Below are positions 35,481 to 46,899 of a DNA stretch of 64,000 bases, one piece after another (the stretch's first letter is position 1; each line of letters starts with the position of its first letter). Both the position numbers and the translations under genes were made by a program. The stretch lies in the NCBI GenBank assembly GCA_016748015.1, contig JAAOMT010000703.1:1072445-1136444 (forward strand), given 5' to 3'. The notes under the pieces are model-generated. The model had not been told where the DNA came from and ran no database searches. It was given only the letters and a program-made list of their open reading frames with translations. This DNA is from Geosiphon pyriformis (Eukaryota; Glomeromycota; Glomeromycetes; Archaeosporales; Geosiphonaceae).

Positions 35481-35859
35481 TTGTATCTATTGGAATAGGT
35501 CTAAATTTCCCAAGTGCATTTGTTCTAATTGGTTTGATTAGAGCAAATAACACTTTTTTTGTCCACAGATTGTTTGTAATGTAATATCTATATATTCACA
35601 CAGTTGTAGAAAATCTGGAATGGTGCTTGATGATTGGTTTTTGACTTTAGTACATAAATATTCTATGATGGTTTCTTTTGGTATTTTGACAATATCTTTA
35701 GTTGTGTTATGGATGAGAATTTTAATGTTTTTAGGGTTTTTGGCTGGTATATAAAAATTGGTGAATTTAATTTTTTCTGATTCACAAATTGTAGTTTCTA
35801 CTTCAAAAATTTGAGCTTAATCCTTTACTTTCTTTTCTATGACTAACATATACTAGTTA

Positions 35860-36330
35860 TATAATGGAATAGAAATTGATTAGTGGATAGAGATAATTTC
35901 TCCCTTGTCAATAACTTTTTCCTCTGTTATATTAACTGGTATGTTTATTCTACCAATAAATCCGAATTTACTAATCTCTTTTGCTATTATTTCTAATTCT
36001 TTTTTATTTTTCATTGATACTAGTTGAGCTATTTTAACCAGAAATAGAAATATTGTCTGTGCTATTTTTTTATTTGGTTTAATAATATATTCTTTTTTTG
36101 AGTTATTTTGTAGCATTACAATGATATTTCTTACATATCCTGCATCAATTATTCCTTCTTTGATGTTGATTCCTTTTTTTCACTAAACTACTCCTAGATG
36201 TTAATTGAACCATTGTCATTGCTGAAATTTCTAGTGCTACTTTTAGATCAATGCATGTGCACAAATATGGTTCTAATTTGATGGCATCTTTTTCTAGATA
36301 TCTCAAGTCAAATCTGTATTAGTATTATGA
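35860..36330 (-). pseudogene. dUTPase domain of element G
   Basis: The open piece 36,116-35,880 starts MLQNNSKKEYIIKPNKKIAQTIF (motif 4, RIAQ-like), then KIAQLVSMKNKKELEIIAKEISKFGFIGR (motif 5, GFGSTGR changed to KFGFIGR), VIDKGEIIS. Upstream to about 36,330 the minus strand carries the motif 3 IIDAGYVRNIIV block and the CIDLKV block, with stops. dUTPase hydrolyses dUTP to dUMP. Same position as in element E, before RT. Confidence 0.7.
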
Positions 36331-37440
36331 ACACATTCTGGCATAATACCTTTATTATTATTGCTAAACTATTTTAGTTTCTGTTCTTTGAACAGATCAA
36401 GGAGTGTAATATATTGTTTTGGATTTGAATCTGAATTGTTGTTGTCAGTATTGCTATTTTAGACTAAACTAGAATCATTGTTTTTATTGTTATTGTTAAA
36501 GTTTAAATCAGGATTAAATAATTTTGATTCTAATGCACAGCTGCTGATTGGTTTTTTTTTCTCTGGGATTGTGTAAATCATGTAGACTGGTAGATTGTAA
36601 ATAAGATCACAGTCATTACAATATTAGAAGTCACATGGAATTAAACACTGATTATATAGTTGGGTGTTTAATTGTTCTAAATACTGTTTCTGCTTTTTTC
36701 TTGTAAGTGCTAAATTCTGATAGTGTTCATAAAACTCTTTGGAATCTGTTTCAATATCCAAAAATGCATTTGAATTGAAAATAAGAATGATTTCAACTGG
36801 TTCTGATAGGTTGTTTTTTATTTCCAAGATCTCACTAGGTAAAGTGACTACTATTTTGGTATTTGCTATTTGTCAAATTTTGTTTTTATTATGTCAATAG
36901 CCATCTAAGTGAGAGATTGCTTAATGTTACACTGTATTGATAGGTGTTCTATAATTTACCCAGTCACTGATAAGAATTGTGTATTGGCACAAAGCATCAC
37001 ACATTTTTTTTTAACCAGAAATGTCATTTTACATTTCTTTCTCAAGCAACTGCTTTTCACAAGTGAGACATGGTTCATTGTCCCACTTGTTTTAACATTT
37101 AAAGTATCTATATTATTTGTGGTAGCATAGTTTGTAATAGTAATGAATTTGTGTTCAGTAATTTTCATTTGGCACAACCCAAGCTTTTATGGAAGACAGC
37201 TTTTTTTTGCAGTTTTTGCACTTGAGTAAGATATATAATGGCTCTGGTCTAATGTTAGTCAAATAAAATTTTTTCCAATTACTAGTAATGATATCTTCTT
37301 GTGGCTTATCTTCTTTTTTCTTTTTTCTCTTATTGTTCCACAAGAGTATTAGTGGCAGTTTATTGTGGTTGATATCAGCCCACAAGACTTGGTAGGCTTC
37401 CCAAGTAGATTTCATTGTTTCTTCTTTAAATTTGATTAGT
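36331..37440 (-). pseudogene. Spacer region between protease and dUTPase, element G
   Basis: Collinear with the 56,300-57,580 spacer of element E. Pieces: YQVLWADINHNKLPLILLWNNKRKKKKED (37,400), PLYILLKCKNCKKKLSSIKAW (Cys-rich), WNNISL and CVMLCANTQF near 37,000, and a tail with NLALTRKKQKQYLEQLNTQLYNQCLIPCDF (36,720-36,624). Function unknown; several Cys positions are kept. Confidence 0.6.
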
Positions 37441-37559
37441 AATATTGGTGTAGTGGTCTTGAAATGACTGCAAGTTGCTGGTATTTGTGTGTGTTGCCCA
37501 TTTTGGCTTAGCTAGAGCTCTTGTGTAGTTTAATTGAGTACTGTATTGGTTTTAAACAG

Positions 37560-37960
37560 TCAGTTATTACCAATAAGAACTTAATACTAGATGGCTTTTA
37601 TCACTAATACTTTGATGAATATGATAATGCTGTTGACTTCAAATGAAAAGTCATCAATCTTATCAATTGAAGTTTTCATTGCTCCATTAGCAGTAATAAT
37701 CTTGGTGCTGGCAGCATGATCAACTCAACAACCTAATTAGTCTATGAGTTGTTATGTAATGATACTGCCTGCTGACCCACTGTCAAAGATCAGTTTGATA
37801 AGCTAATCATCAACTTTGATATTTGTATATATTGCAGTAATAGATTTGACATCAAAAACAGCTCCACTAAAAAGAAGTATTTCAGTTGGTTCCTCAATTT
37901 TGAAAGAAAAAATAACTGCTAATAACTTGTTATTAGTTACTGTCACTAATGAGATGTTGT
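37560..37960 (-). pseudogene. Retropepsin-like protease of element G
   Basis: The minus strand reads AVIFSFKIEEPTEILLFSGAVFDVKSITAIYTNIKVDD (37,925-37,806), then after a stop IKLIFDSGSAGSIIT (about 37,770), the DSG active site of an aspartic retropepsin, with a stop in TKQL. It processes the polyprotein by family role. It lies between gag and the spacer. Confidence 0.7.
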
Positions 37961-38029
37961 TAGTAAGTATTTGTTTTTGGTTGGGTTCCAAATGGTTAGA
38001 TGTGGCATTTTCTGGAGTAACCAGGAGAC

Positions 38030-39815
38030 TTAAATAGTTCTGGAAATTTGGGTTTTAAGTATATCTGATTCCCAAACTCCATGAACATAATTTTGATACT
38101 TGATAGAATACATTGAAGATTGGTTGATGAACAACTATTACCAATCTCCAGTTTTGTTGAATGGTTCTCAGTTTTTAGTTTCTAGATAACATCTGAGTTG
38201 TGATTTGTAGTAAAGTTTAAATTTGTTGGGGTTAATAATTACTTGTGGCTGTGGTTAATAAATAACTGGTGCTGAAGGTTGGTAAATTGGAGATTAGTAA
38301 ATTGATTGATAAATTGTCTGATTGTTAGCTAAGTATCTTTCAAGTTTTTGATTAATAGAATCACTAATTTGTTTTAGCTTGGAGTCCAATTCAGATGATC
38401 TATTTACTACTAGATTTATGGCTTGGATGTGGTTGGCTTCTAATTTAACTAATTCAAAGTCTCAGATGTGGATAACTGCATTTTGAAGTGTATTTGAATG
38501 CATTAGACATACTTTTTATAGTAAGCTACTATGTAATCTGCAGATAAACTGATTCAAAATCTGTAGCACTGTGAAGTAGTTAACATTAATTGCTTGGATC
38601 TGGTGCAGATTTCTATAAAAACATTTTAAGTAAATAGTAACTGTTTTAGCATCTTCTTGTTTTATAATGGTAAATGTATTGGTCAGACAATTAATACTAT
38701 TATTGTTACTAAAATATCTTAGAGACTCAAAGTTTAAAGGCATTGAAATCTTGGGGTTTATTTGCCAAGCTTTAATACCACAAGTCAGTAGTATCTTGTA
38801 GAAAGTAGAGTATGGTTTGTAGTGCTCTGGTGTTATTCTATCCATTGGCTGTGATGGCTTTTTCTATATCATTGAGCCATACTTGTATGTCATTTTTCTT
38901 GTTAGTGAATTTCTTAAGTTTTGCAATTGGTGTGTATGTCATCAGTGCTAATAGTAATTGTTGTTAAAGTTGCTGCTAGGATAGTAGTGGATTGATAATG
39001 ATTATTGAAGGTAAGTTTTGAAAAACAATAAAAGCAGTGTTTGGATTGTTCTGATTTTGCAGAGTTAAAACAATTGGGGTTTGTATTTCTGGATGTTTTG
39101 AGATCAGGTTTTGATTATTGATTTCCTGATCACTATTCTTCTTTTCTTTAGGGTCAGTTATTTCCCAAAGACTAGTGGCTCCAAAATCTGGTTGTGATAG
39201 TGGTGATTAAACTTTTAATGGCATTAAAGATTGCAATTTAAATCTCTTAAAATAGTTGCCATAGGTTCTTAATAACTTTATTTTCTTTTGTTTACTTTGA
39301 AATGGAATTCTGTTTAGTAGTATTGTCATGTTTACTGTGGACATGTCTATTGATGTTATATTAATGATGCTTTTAGGTGTGTAATAATATGATGGATTAG
39401 CAAATGAATTAACTTTTTGTTTCTTCCAAGTGGGTAGTTATATTTGCTTTGAGATTCCTGCTGGTGTTTGCAATTTTTTTTTTTCTTTGTTAGCAAAGAT
39501 AATAAGAAATCTTTATTTAGTGTATTTTTTAATTTTTCTGTTTATTTTTGTAATTAGTGATGTAAATAAATGATTCTGTAGCAGTATGATATTTTGAAGT
39601 AATTCACTAAAAAAATTAAAAATGGATTCTGGGTCTTTTTGGCTTCCCAAATAATATACAATCTTTTTATTAACATAGCAATTAAAAGCTGATTTTGCTG
39701 GCCAATTATTATTTGTCAATTTAAGATGCCTTTTGTAATACTGGAATAAAAATTTCACAAATCCCAAGTGGTTTGTCCTTATTTTTTTTGATTCTGCTAC
39801 TGTTTTGAATGGTTA
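38030..39815 (-). pseudogene. Gag of element G
   Basis: The N-terminal piece 39,767-39,513 (GFVKFLFQYYKRHLKLTNNNWPAKSAFNCYVNKKI) and the capsid-like piece 38,845-38,516 (LRYFSNNNSINCLTNTFTIIKQEDAKTVTIYLKCFYRNLHQI…ILNQFICRL) match gag of element E. The Gln/Pro-rich C-terminal part lies at about 38,200-38,300. The CCHC knuckle of E has no clear counterpart here. Confidence 0.65.
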
Positions 39816-39819
39816 CTAT

Positions 39820-40514
39820 TGGTACTTAATAACTAATATAAATGTTAGTATCTGAAGGTTTTGGTTAAGTTTTTTGTATAATGAACAGAAATTCAAGTGT
39901 TGTTTTTATCTATTGCCTTCTGGAATTACAATTCCATCAATTTTTTTCTTGGTATAGTGGCTAGCAATCTCTTGGTAAGCTATTCTCAAATCTGAGTGTC
40001 TACTCTTATTCCTGGGTCTTTTACTAATGCTCTATCTTAACATCAGTATTCTGTATGTAAAATTTTTTTAATCAAGTTAGTAAACAAACAGCAAAAAAAA
40101 AGAAAATAAAAAAAAATAAAGAAAAAAAATAAAGAAAATAAGCCAAAACAAAAGAAATTAATATCCTGTTAATAGCTATGATTAAAAACTATTGTTTTAG
40201 TGTGATTAAATATTAGATACTATTAACATAAAGTGTTAATAGTAGAGAAAATAATTTAGATAGTAAATAATTATTTATTAATATAAATGATTCTAACTAA
40301 GATGTTTCTAACTAAAAAATCTTGGCATTGATTCTGTTTTTTCTGCTTCTAACATTCTTGCTATATATACATAATTTGGGTTCTACAAGATCACTTACAT
40401 TCTTAAGTAATATGTTATAATTTCTCAAGCAATGCTTATATGTTAACTATTATTCTCCTATTGGTCTATCTATTTTTTTTTTATTTTTTTTATATGCTTT
40501 TTCTATAAGTAACA
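39820..40514 (-). repeat. Truncated 5' LTR of gypsy element G
   Basis: The plus strand enters LTR sequence after ATGTTAGTATCTGAAGG and ends TTCTATAAGTAACA. The primer-binding site and the inner LTR end are deleted, since gag leader and LTR interior are joined near 39,820. The hairpin is ACTATTAACA…TGTTAATAGT (about 40,208-40,232): both arms changed relative to other LTRs, yet still paired. Confidence 0.75.
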
Positions 40515-41371
40515 TTATAGAATATAGAAATTATATATTAATACATAATTAGCCAATTAGAATAAACATAGTAAAAGTGGAATTTCAGGATTTTCATATG
40601 AGGAATTTTAAGATTCTTGGCTAAAGAATTGAGGAATTTAAGGAATCTCATACAATAAAATTTATGTATATATAGCAGTAGTATTAAAAGCTAGAAAGTT
40701 AATTAATTAGACTCTTAGAATTAATTAGACTTGCAGATTATAATTATTAAATATTTTTTTTTAAAAAAATAGAATTTCCAATTAAGAATTCTTAAATTAG
40801 AATCTTTAGTTTCAATTCTCTATTCATTCTTTCATATAATAGTATTCTATAACTTAAAGTAGAAAAACATTAATTATTAATAAAATACCTATTATTATCA
40901 TAATCTATTTTCCTACTATCAACAATTAATATTGATAGTTATCAATACTTAATTATACTAGACCAATAGCTCTTGATTATGGCTATTGACAAGATACTAA
41001 TTTTTTATTGCCATGGCTTATTTTTTTTTATGTTTTGATTTTATTTCTTTTTTATTTTGTTGTTTTATACTAATTGATTAAAGATTAAAGTGCTAAATTA
41101 CTGACATCAAAAATTGTCTAATAAAAGACTCCTACAAAAGAGTAAATACTTGAAATTAAGAATTACTTATCAGAGGATTGCTGGCCATCAAACTGATCAA
41201 AAAATTGATAAAATTGTGATTCCAAAAGGCTATTGAAACAACTATTAAATCTCTGTCTATTATACAAAAAACTCAACCAAAATCTTCAGATATCACCAAT
41301 TAGTAAATCAATTGAGCATTAAGTTACGAATTTGTTATTTATTCCAGCTACTCAAATAATCACCTGTAATA
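40515..41371 (+). repeat. 5' LTR of element I
   Basis: It starts TTATAGAATATAG (the first bases of TGTTACTCATAGAA are lost or shared with the adjoining LTR of G) and ends CCTGTAATA (ACA changed to ATA), followed by the primer-site-like TTTGGTGCTTCC. GAATTC-type units are at about 40,585-40,650 and TATATATAGC at about 40,668. The hairpin ACTATCAACA/TATTGATAGT lies near 40,917-40,941. Confidence 0.8.
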
Positions 41372-42480
41372 TTTGGTGCTTCCTATAAGATATAATCCAA
41401 CAGAGAACCAGCACTAGCAACAATCATGCAAAAAAGTGGCAAACCAAGAAAAAACAAGAGAAAATTACTTAAGATTTACAAAATTCTTATTTTAGCATTA
41501 TCTTTGAAAAATGCATTAAATTAAAACTTTAATTATTCAAAATCTAATCATTAAAACTCTAAATATTCAAAAATTATCATTAATAAACTCATTAAAATTA
41601 AAACTCTAATTATTCAAGACCCAATTGTTAAAACCCCAAACATTTAAAAATCACTGTTGATAAACTTATTAAAACTTGTTAAATTAAAAAACTCTGATTA
41701 TTCAAAATCTGATCATTAAAACCCTAAACATTCGAAACTTATCTTTGATAAATTTGTTAAAAACTCATTAAATTAAAACTCTGATTATTCAAAACCTGAT
41801 TATTTAAAAACCCAAACAGTCAAAACTTGATAATTCCAATTCCACTATTATATAAAGAAATTTATTATTAATAAAACCCATTAAACTTCTAGTAATTCAA
41901 ACTCTGGGAATTATTTAAAAACCTGAACATTCAAAGTTTGATAAATTTTAACTCTGCTATTGTACAAAAAAACTTATTGTTAATAAAACTTATTAAACCT
42001 CTAGCAATTTAAACTCCAGGAATAATTCAAAAACCCGAACATTTAAAGTCTAATAAATTCTAAACTCTATTATCATACAAGAAAATTTATCTTCAATAGC
42101 CCAATAAAACCTAATTCTCATAGTACCAATAAATTAGCAAAACTCACCTGACAGTCCTGAGTTAGAATATTGGGATAGAGTCACAATCCACTTTTATGTA
42201 TTATATATTTAAAAAAAAACCAATCAGTAAAAACAAATATGAATCAGAATTGGAACTTAATCCTAATTCAAACTCCACTAATAATGACAATGATTCAAAC
42301 TCTACTAATGACAGCAATGATTCAAACTTCACTAATAACAACAATAATTTAAACTTCACTAATAATAATAACAATTCAAATTTTGCTAACAACAATTCAA
42401 ACTCCACTTCAAATACTGAACAATATATTATGCTTCTAGATCTTACAATGGAGCAGAAATTAACTTAATTTAATAATAAT
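41372..42480 (+). pseudogene. Element I internal remnant with Asn/Ser-rich frame
   Basis: The first ~110 bp correspond to the leader and gag start of element E (KIYKILILALS versus GFAKSLF). Then about 41,500-42,150 is a loose repeat of ATTCAAAA(C/T)…AAACTC units. The 90-residue frame at 42,196-42,468 (KKKPISKNKYESELELNPNSNSTNND…NTEQYIMLLDLTMEQKLT) matches the end of E's spacer (ESELLFDPNLNSDNDD…YEQYIALPNLSKEQELK). Its Asn/Ser runs probably come from Asp-to-Asn decay and repeat expansion. Confidence 0.55.
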
Positions 42481-42714
42481 AATAAAGACATACAGATACA
42501 AGATTTGAACTTGGATATTCTGAACAGACCACTATAGTTAAAAACCCCAGTTACATATAAAATTAAATTTAAAAATAGCAATAGAAATTATAGCAACAAC
42601 ATTGATACAAAAGAGAAATTTATAATTTCACAGAAGTTCAATTCTAAAAAGAGAGAAATAATATTACCTAAATAGAAAAACAAATCCAAGTTATGAAGAA
42701 ATGTGATCAAAAAT

Positions 42715-42850
42715 ATGATAATACAGAATAATACAAAAGAACACAGAATAACATATAATAACATAGAATAACATATTATAACATAGTATAACAAGTAATA
42801 ATATAGAATAATATGTTATAACATAATATAATTAGTAATAATATAGGAAA
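42715..42850 (+). repeat. Tandem AT-rich array (ATAACATAGAAT-type)
   Basis: Irregular repeats of about 11-17 bp (AATAACATA, GAATAACAT, ATATTATAACATAG) between the element I coding remnant and its second LTR-like segment. No coding content. Confidence 0.7.
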
Positions 42851-43520
42851 ATGAAGCGATAACAGAAATAATGAGACAATAGTTAGCAAGAACAAAATAA
42901 TTAAAAAGCAATCCTGTAGAACAAAAAAATGTATAAAAACAAGTAGTTATAAAAGTTAAAAAAACAGAAAAAAATTAGACTTGTAAGTCATAATTATTAA
43001 ATACTCCTCTCTTTAAGAATAGTTGCTATCAACCAAAATGGAGTTATATTAATAAAATATCTCTTTAATTCTTTAAATCCATGTTATTATTCACTACTTA
43101 ATCTGCTGACACAATAGTTTTTGATTACAGTTATTAACAAGACACTTATTTTTTATTTTATTTTTGTTATTTCTTTATTTTTTTTCTTTTTTTTTCTTTT
43201 TTTTCTTTTATTCTCTCTTATAGAGTGGCAACATAGAAAAATTGACTGTTTGGGAATAGACTTCATAATAGCCTGGTAAAAAAGGGAAGCTCTTCCTAAG
43301 TTTAGATATTAATATTATCTTGATAGCTTACTAAAAGAGTGAAAAAACACTGCCAGATCCTAATGACTGCACTCATTAGCTCAGAGAAGATAGTTCATAT
43401 TCACATACAAAAAGTTGCAATACTATAAAACATCTTTCTGTGTCTTATAACCAAAGAACTCTACAGGTAAATTCATAACAATTAAACAGATCTTCAGAAA
43501 CTGATAACACTAACATAACA
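42851..43520 (+). repeat. Diverged LTR-like segment (3' end of element I)
   Basis: It shares with LTR I the stretch TTAGACTTG…ATAATTATTAAATA, the segment after AACAAGACACTTATTTTTTA, and TCTGT…TTATA…AAAGAACTC near the end, finishing TAACATAACA. It appears to belong to a different subfamily from the 40,515 LTR, and its left edge is uncertain. Confidence 0.45.
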
Positions 43521-43689
43521 AACCAGCTTACTAAAAAAAAATCATTAAAAGCTTCTTAAAAATTCCAAATCTTAAACACTAAACATTATCACCATATTTT
43601 ATTTAGTTTATCTATAACAATAGTTATAAGCCTAATGGCCAAAATGAATAATACTAACTTGGATGTGAAAGATTTATCTTCTCAATGAC

Positions 43690-44460
43690 AGATCTTATTT
43701 GGAAATTTGCTACATATAATGTTTGAGGTATTAATGTTTCTACAAAACAAAAAAATATTATTTATTGACATAAAAATTCAGATAATATGGTTTCTTTTAT
43801 TATTAAGACAAAATTAAGATCTAGTGTTAGGTTATAGATTATAAACAAGTTTAATAAAGTAAAAATTTTCTTATCTGGTTTAGACAAAGAGTTTTTTGGT
43901 GCTAAGGTAATAGTTATTATAAACAATTCTTTTGTATGTCATGTTTCTAAAATTAAAAAAGTCTCTGGTTGTCTTGTTTTAGTTTGGCTTTTCTTTAAAG
44001 ACAAGTTTTTGGTCATAATTTTGGATTTATATGCTGGGGTTTCTGCTGAAACTAGATCCAGTTAGGCTTTAAAAATTAACTTTTTTATTGCCAAGACTGT
44101 TAACTTTAGTACTTTTGCAGTTCTAAGTGGAGATTTCAATAAGAACAAATCTATAAAAAGTGCAAGTTTCAAGTTCTGCTCAGATTTGGGTTTGGTCAAT
44201 TTCTTTGGTGAATATTTACTAATCAAAGCTTCTACTTAAAGCAATTTAAGAGGTGTTAAGAAAGTTATTGATTATATTTTTATGAGTGAAAATCTGTTAT
44301 CTACAGTGGCCAGTTATAAGATTAATCTCATTTCTGAATTTTTCAATACAGATTACAAGACTGTTTTAGTTTTAATTAGTTTAGATGGTCTTTTAGATAT
44401 TTGGTTAAATAGTTTATGTAAACAGACAAACAAAGATTATTGAAAGTTCAAAATCAAAAA
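43690..44460 (+). pseudogene. LINE C endonuclease
   Basis: It begins WKFATYNV-GIN (ATCNVRGIN start with CGA-type Arg now TGA), then TKLRSSV, VLSGDFNKNKS (GDFN kept, about 44,125), KKVIDYIFMSENLLSTVASYKI (44,260) and FFNTDYKTVLV, where the catalytic His of DH is Tyr. Complete from N- to C-terminal end but with several stops. Confidence 0.8.
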
Positions 44461-44479
44461 TATGGATAATACCAAATAA

Positions 44480-46420
44480 GCAAAATTTAAAGATTATACT
44501 TCAAACAGACTCTTAGTAATAGAGACTGGGTTTTCTATGACTAGAGTTCATAGTAATTTGGATATTATATGGGAGTTGTTAGAGAAGATATTGGTGGAGT
44601 TAGCTAATAAAACATTTTTTAAGTACTAGTTTAGTGAATTTGAGTGTTCCAAAAACAGACATTCTTTGAAATTTTTTGGATTAGAATTGCTGATTACTAA
44701 AATTGTTAAGAAGTTGAGCTCAGATAACATACATAAGTTCAATTGTTTTGCTAAGAAATAATCAATTTTGGATGGTAATGAGGCTTTTAAGGTTATGAAC
44801 ATGGTTCAAATTGGTAAAAAATCAATAATTGTTCTCAAGCATTTGTCAATAATTCATAAAAAGTACAGAAAGTCCAAGCTTTATAAGTTAAAGTTAACTG
44901 AAGAAGTGTCTATTAAGAAGACAATTGAGAAATATATGAAAAGTTTTTGTTTTAATAAAGGTAGCATGATTAAAAGTATTCTGGACCAGTCTTTTTGCAA
45001 AATAGTTTTAGATCACTTAGTAGTAGAAGATAAATTAGTGGTTGAGTCTGATAAGATGAAACTTAAAATAAATAAAATTATAGAAAGATAGATAAAGAAG
45101 CAGTCAATGCTTCCAAAGATTTTCAACCTTTGGACTTGTTAATATATGTTTTTAAACTATATTGATAATAGTGTTTTTTCTGATGTGATAAAAGAAATTG
45201 ATATGAAAGAGTTGTTTTTGGTTGTTAATAATTTGCCAAATAATAAGACTACCAAATTGTTAGAAATACCTAATAAGCTTTGAAAACACTATAGTAGAGA
45301 GATGTTGGCTTGTTTTTTGAAACTGTTGAATTTATGTTTGACTTTGGGTGTGGTCCCAACTCTTTAAAAGAAAGCATAAGTTTCAATGATCCCAAAACCT
45401 TATAAATAAAATGGCATTTTAATGAATACTAAGCCTATTGTGCTAATTGAAACAGCCTAGAAGATATTGTCTAAAATTCTTTCTAATAGAATCTTATTGG
45501 CATGCAAAAAATTTGATGTTTTTTATGGTAATAATTTTTCAGTATTAAAAAATACTTCAACTTAATCTCCTATTTTGCCATTAAGTTAGTTGTTAAAGAT
45601 ACTCTAAAAAAAAACAAGAAACTTTGATTGGTGTTATAAAACATGCATAAAGCTTATAATTTAATAGGCTGGTATTATTTAAAGACTAATTTGCACCACA
45701 TTAAGATATGCAGTCAGTTTATCAGATTTTTTGGCAATATTCATAAAAATCAGATTAATAGAGTAATAATGAATTTTGGACTCTTAAATAGTTATAAAAT
45801 ACATGATAGCTTGAATTAGAGTAAGATTTTTTCTTTGCTTTTTTAGAAAATTTTCTATGATCTACTTTTGTGTAAAATGAAGAGGCATAAACATTTGTGT
45901 AAATATTATATTAATACTAAATTTGTAGCAAAGACTAACAGAATTGAGACTGTTGGAAGAAGAATTTCTTTTTTAGTGGCTAGTGTCTTCATTAATGACA
46001 TGATTTAGATCAGGAGTTGTTAAGCTTTTACACAATATATTTTAAATATTGCCAGTAAATTTTTTGTTGTCAATAACATTTCAATTAATAATAATAAGAC
46101 AATAGCTATTCTTATTAATCAAAGTATTAAGTTTACATTACTGTTAATTAATGATTTACTTATTTTGATTGCTAAAAAAAGTAAATTACACAAGTACTTG
46201 GACATTTTTTTGTCCACAGAGGGTCTTTTTAAGCCTAGTTTGGCTTAGACTTAGGTAAATGTCAGATTTTTTTGAATGTGGTATTAAAAAAAACTGTTAT
46301 AGATAAGCAATTTTCTTACTTGGTTTTAGCTGTTCTGTAGCCCATAGTCAATTATTAAATGCAGTTTAGTTTTGTTTTAACAAATATATATTACAAGTAA
46401 GATATGATGATTAAAAAATG
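44480..46420 (+). pseudogene. LINE C reverse transcriptase
   Basis: Blocks: the open piece 44,768-45,091 (…FCFNKGSMIKSILDQSFCKIVLDHLVVEDKL), NTKPIVLIETA (45,425), NMHKAYNLIGW (45,643, frame changed by a small indel near 45,605), LLF-KIFYDLLLCKMK (45,835) and VASVFINDMI (45,976), where FVDD is FIND: first Asp to Asn, second kept. ILINQSIK and YLDIFLSTEGLFKPSL follow. Dead by stops and by the active site. Confidence 0.8.
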
Positions 46421-46899
46421 TCTTAAAATTAAGGCTAGTCTGCCATGTAATTTTTCCAATAAAGTTTTGTATCATTCTTCTCTATATGGTTTGAAATCTT
46501 TTAAATAAGTGCAGTCTAAAAGAAAGTTGGCTTTATTGGTCTTTTTTTTTAATGCCTATAGCATTTTTGAGCATTTGTTTAAGCATAAATTTTTGAATTT
46601 ACAGGTTTTGGAGTGGTTCTTTTTGAATCTTTTATAGTTTTCTGTCAAGTTGTATGTTAATTCTGTAAATAATTTTTTGGCTGGTGTGATGAAAATCTTT
46701 TTGAAAAATGAACTGTCTTTGGCAAACAACTTGTTTAATGCTTTTTATGAATTAGAAAGGTTTTCAATATCTGGTATCCTAAAGCAATCTTTGTATTACA
46801 ACTCTGTTTTTTTTAAAATGGTTTAGTGTTGCATTTGGTGACAGACTTCTGAACAAAAAAGAGAATATAATGAATTGGAAAACATTTTGGCAATAGAAA

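Larger units (their letters stand above)
31181..40514 (-). mobile_element. Ty3/gypsy element G (minus strand), decayed
   Basis: A 9.3-kb element with 3' LTR (31,181-31,997), post-integrase region, integrase, RNase H, RT, dUTPase, spacer, protease, gag and a truncated 5' LTR (about 39,820-40,514). It is collinear with element E in reverse. Left flank CCAT, right flank TTAT: either a 4-bp duplication with two C-to-T changes or not a true pair. Stops occur in every domain and YLDD is YLDN. Confidence 0.85.
40515..43520 (+). mobile_element. LTR element I: internally deleted gypsy derivative
   Basis: A plus-strand LTR (40,515-41,371), a primer-binding-site-like TTTGGTGCTTCCTATAAG, a short gag start, then AT-rich repeats and the acidic tail of the spacer region (42,196-42,468), a tandem ATAACATAGAAT array and a diverged second LTR-like segment ending TAACATAACA at 43,520. 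Protease, dUTPase, RT and integrase are absent. A non-autonomous or simply eroded element. Confidence 0.6.
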
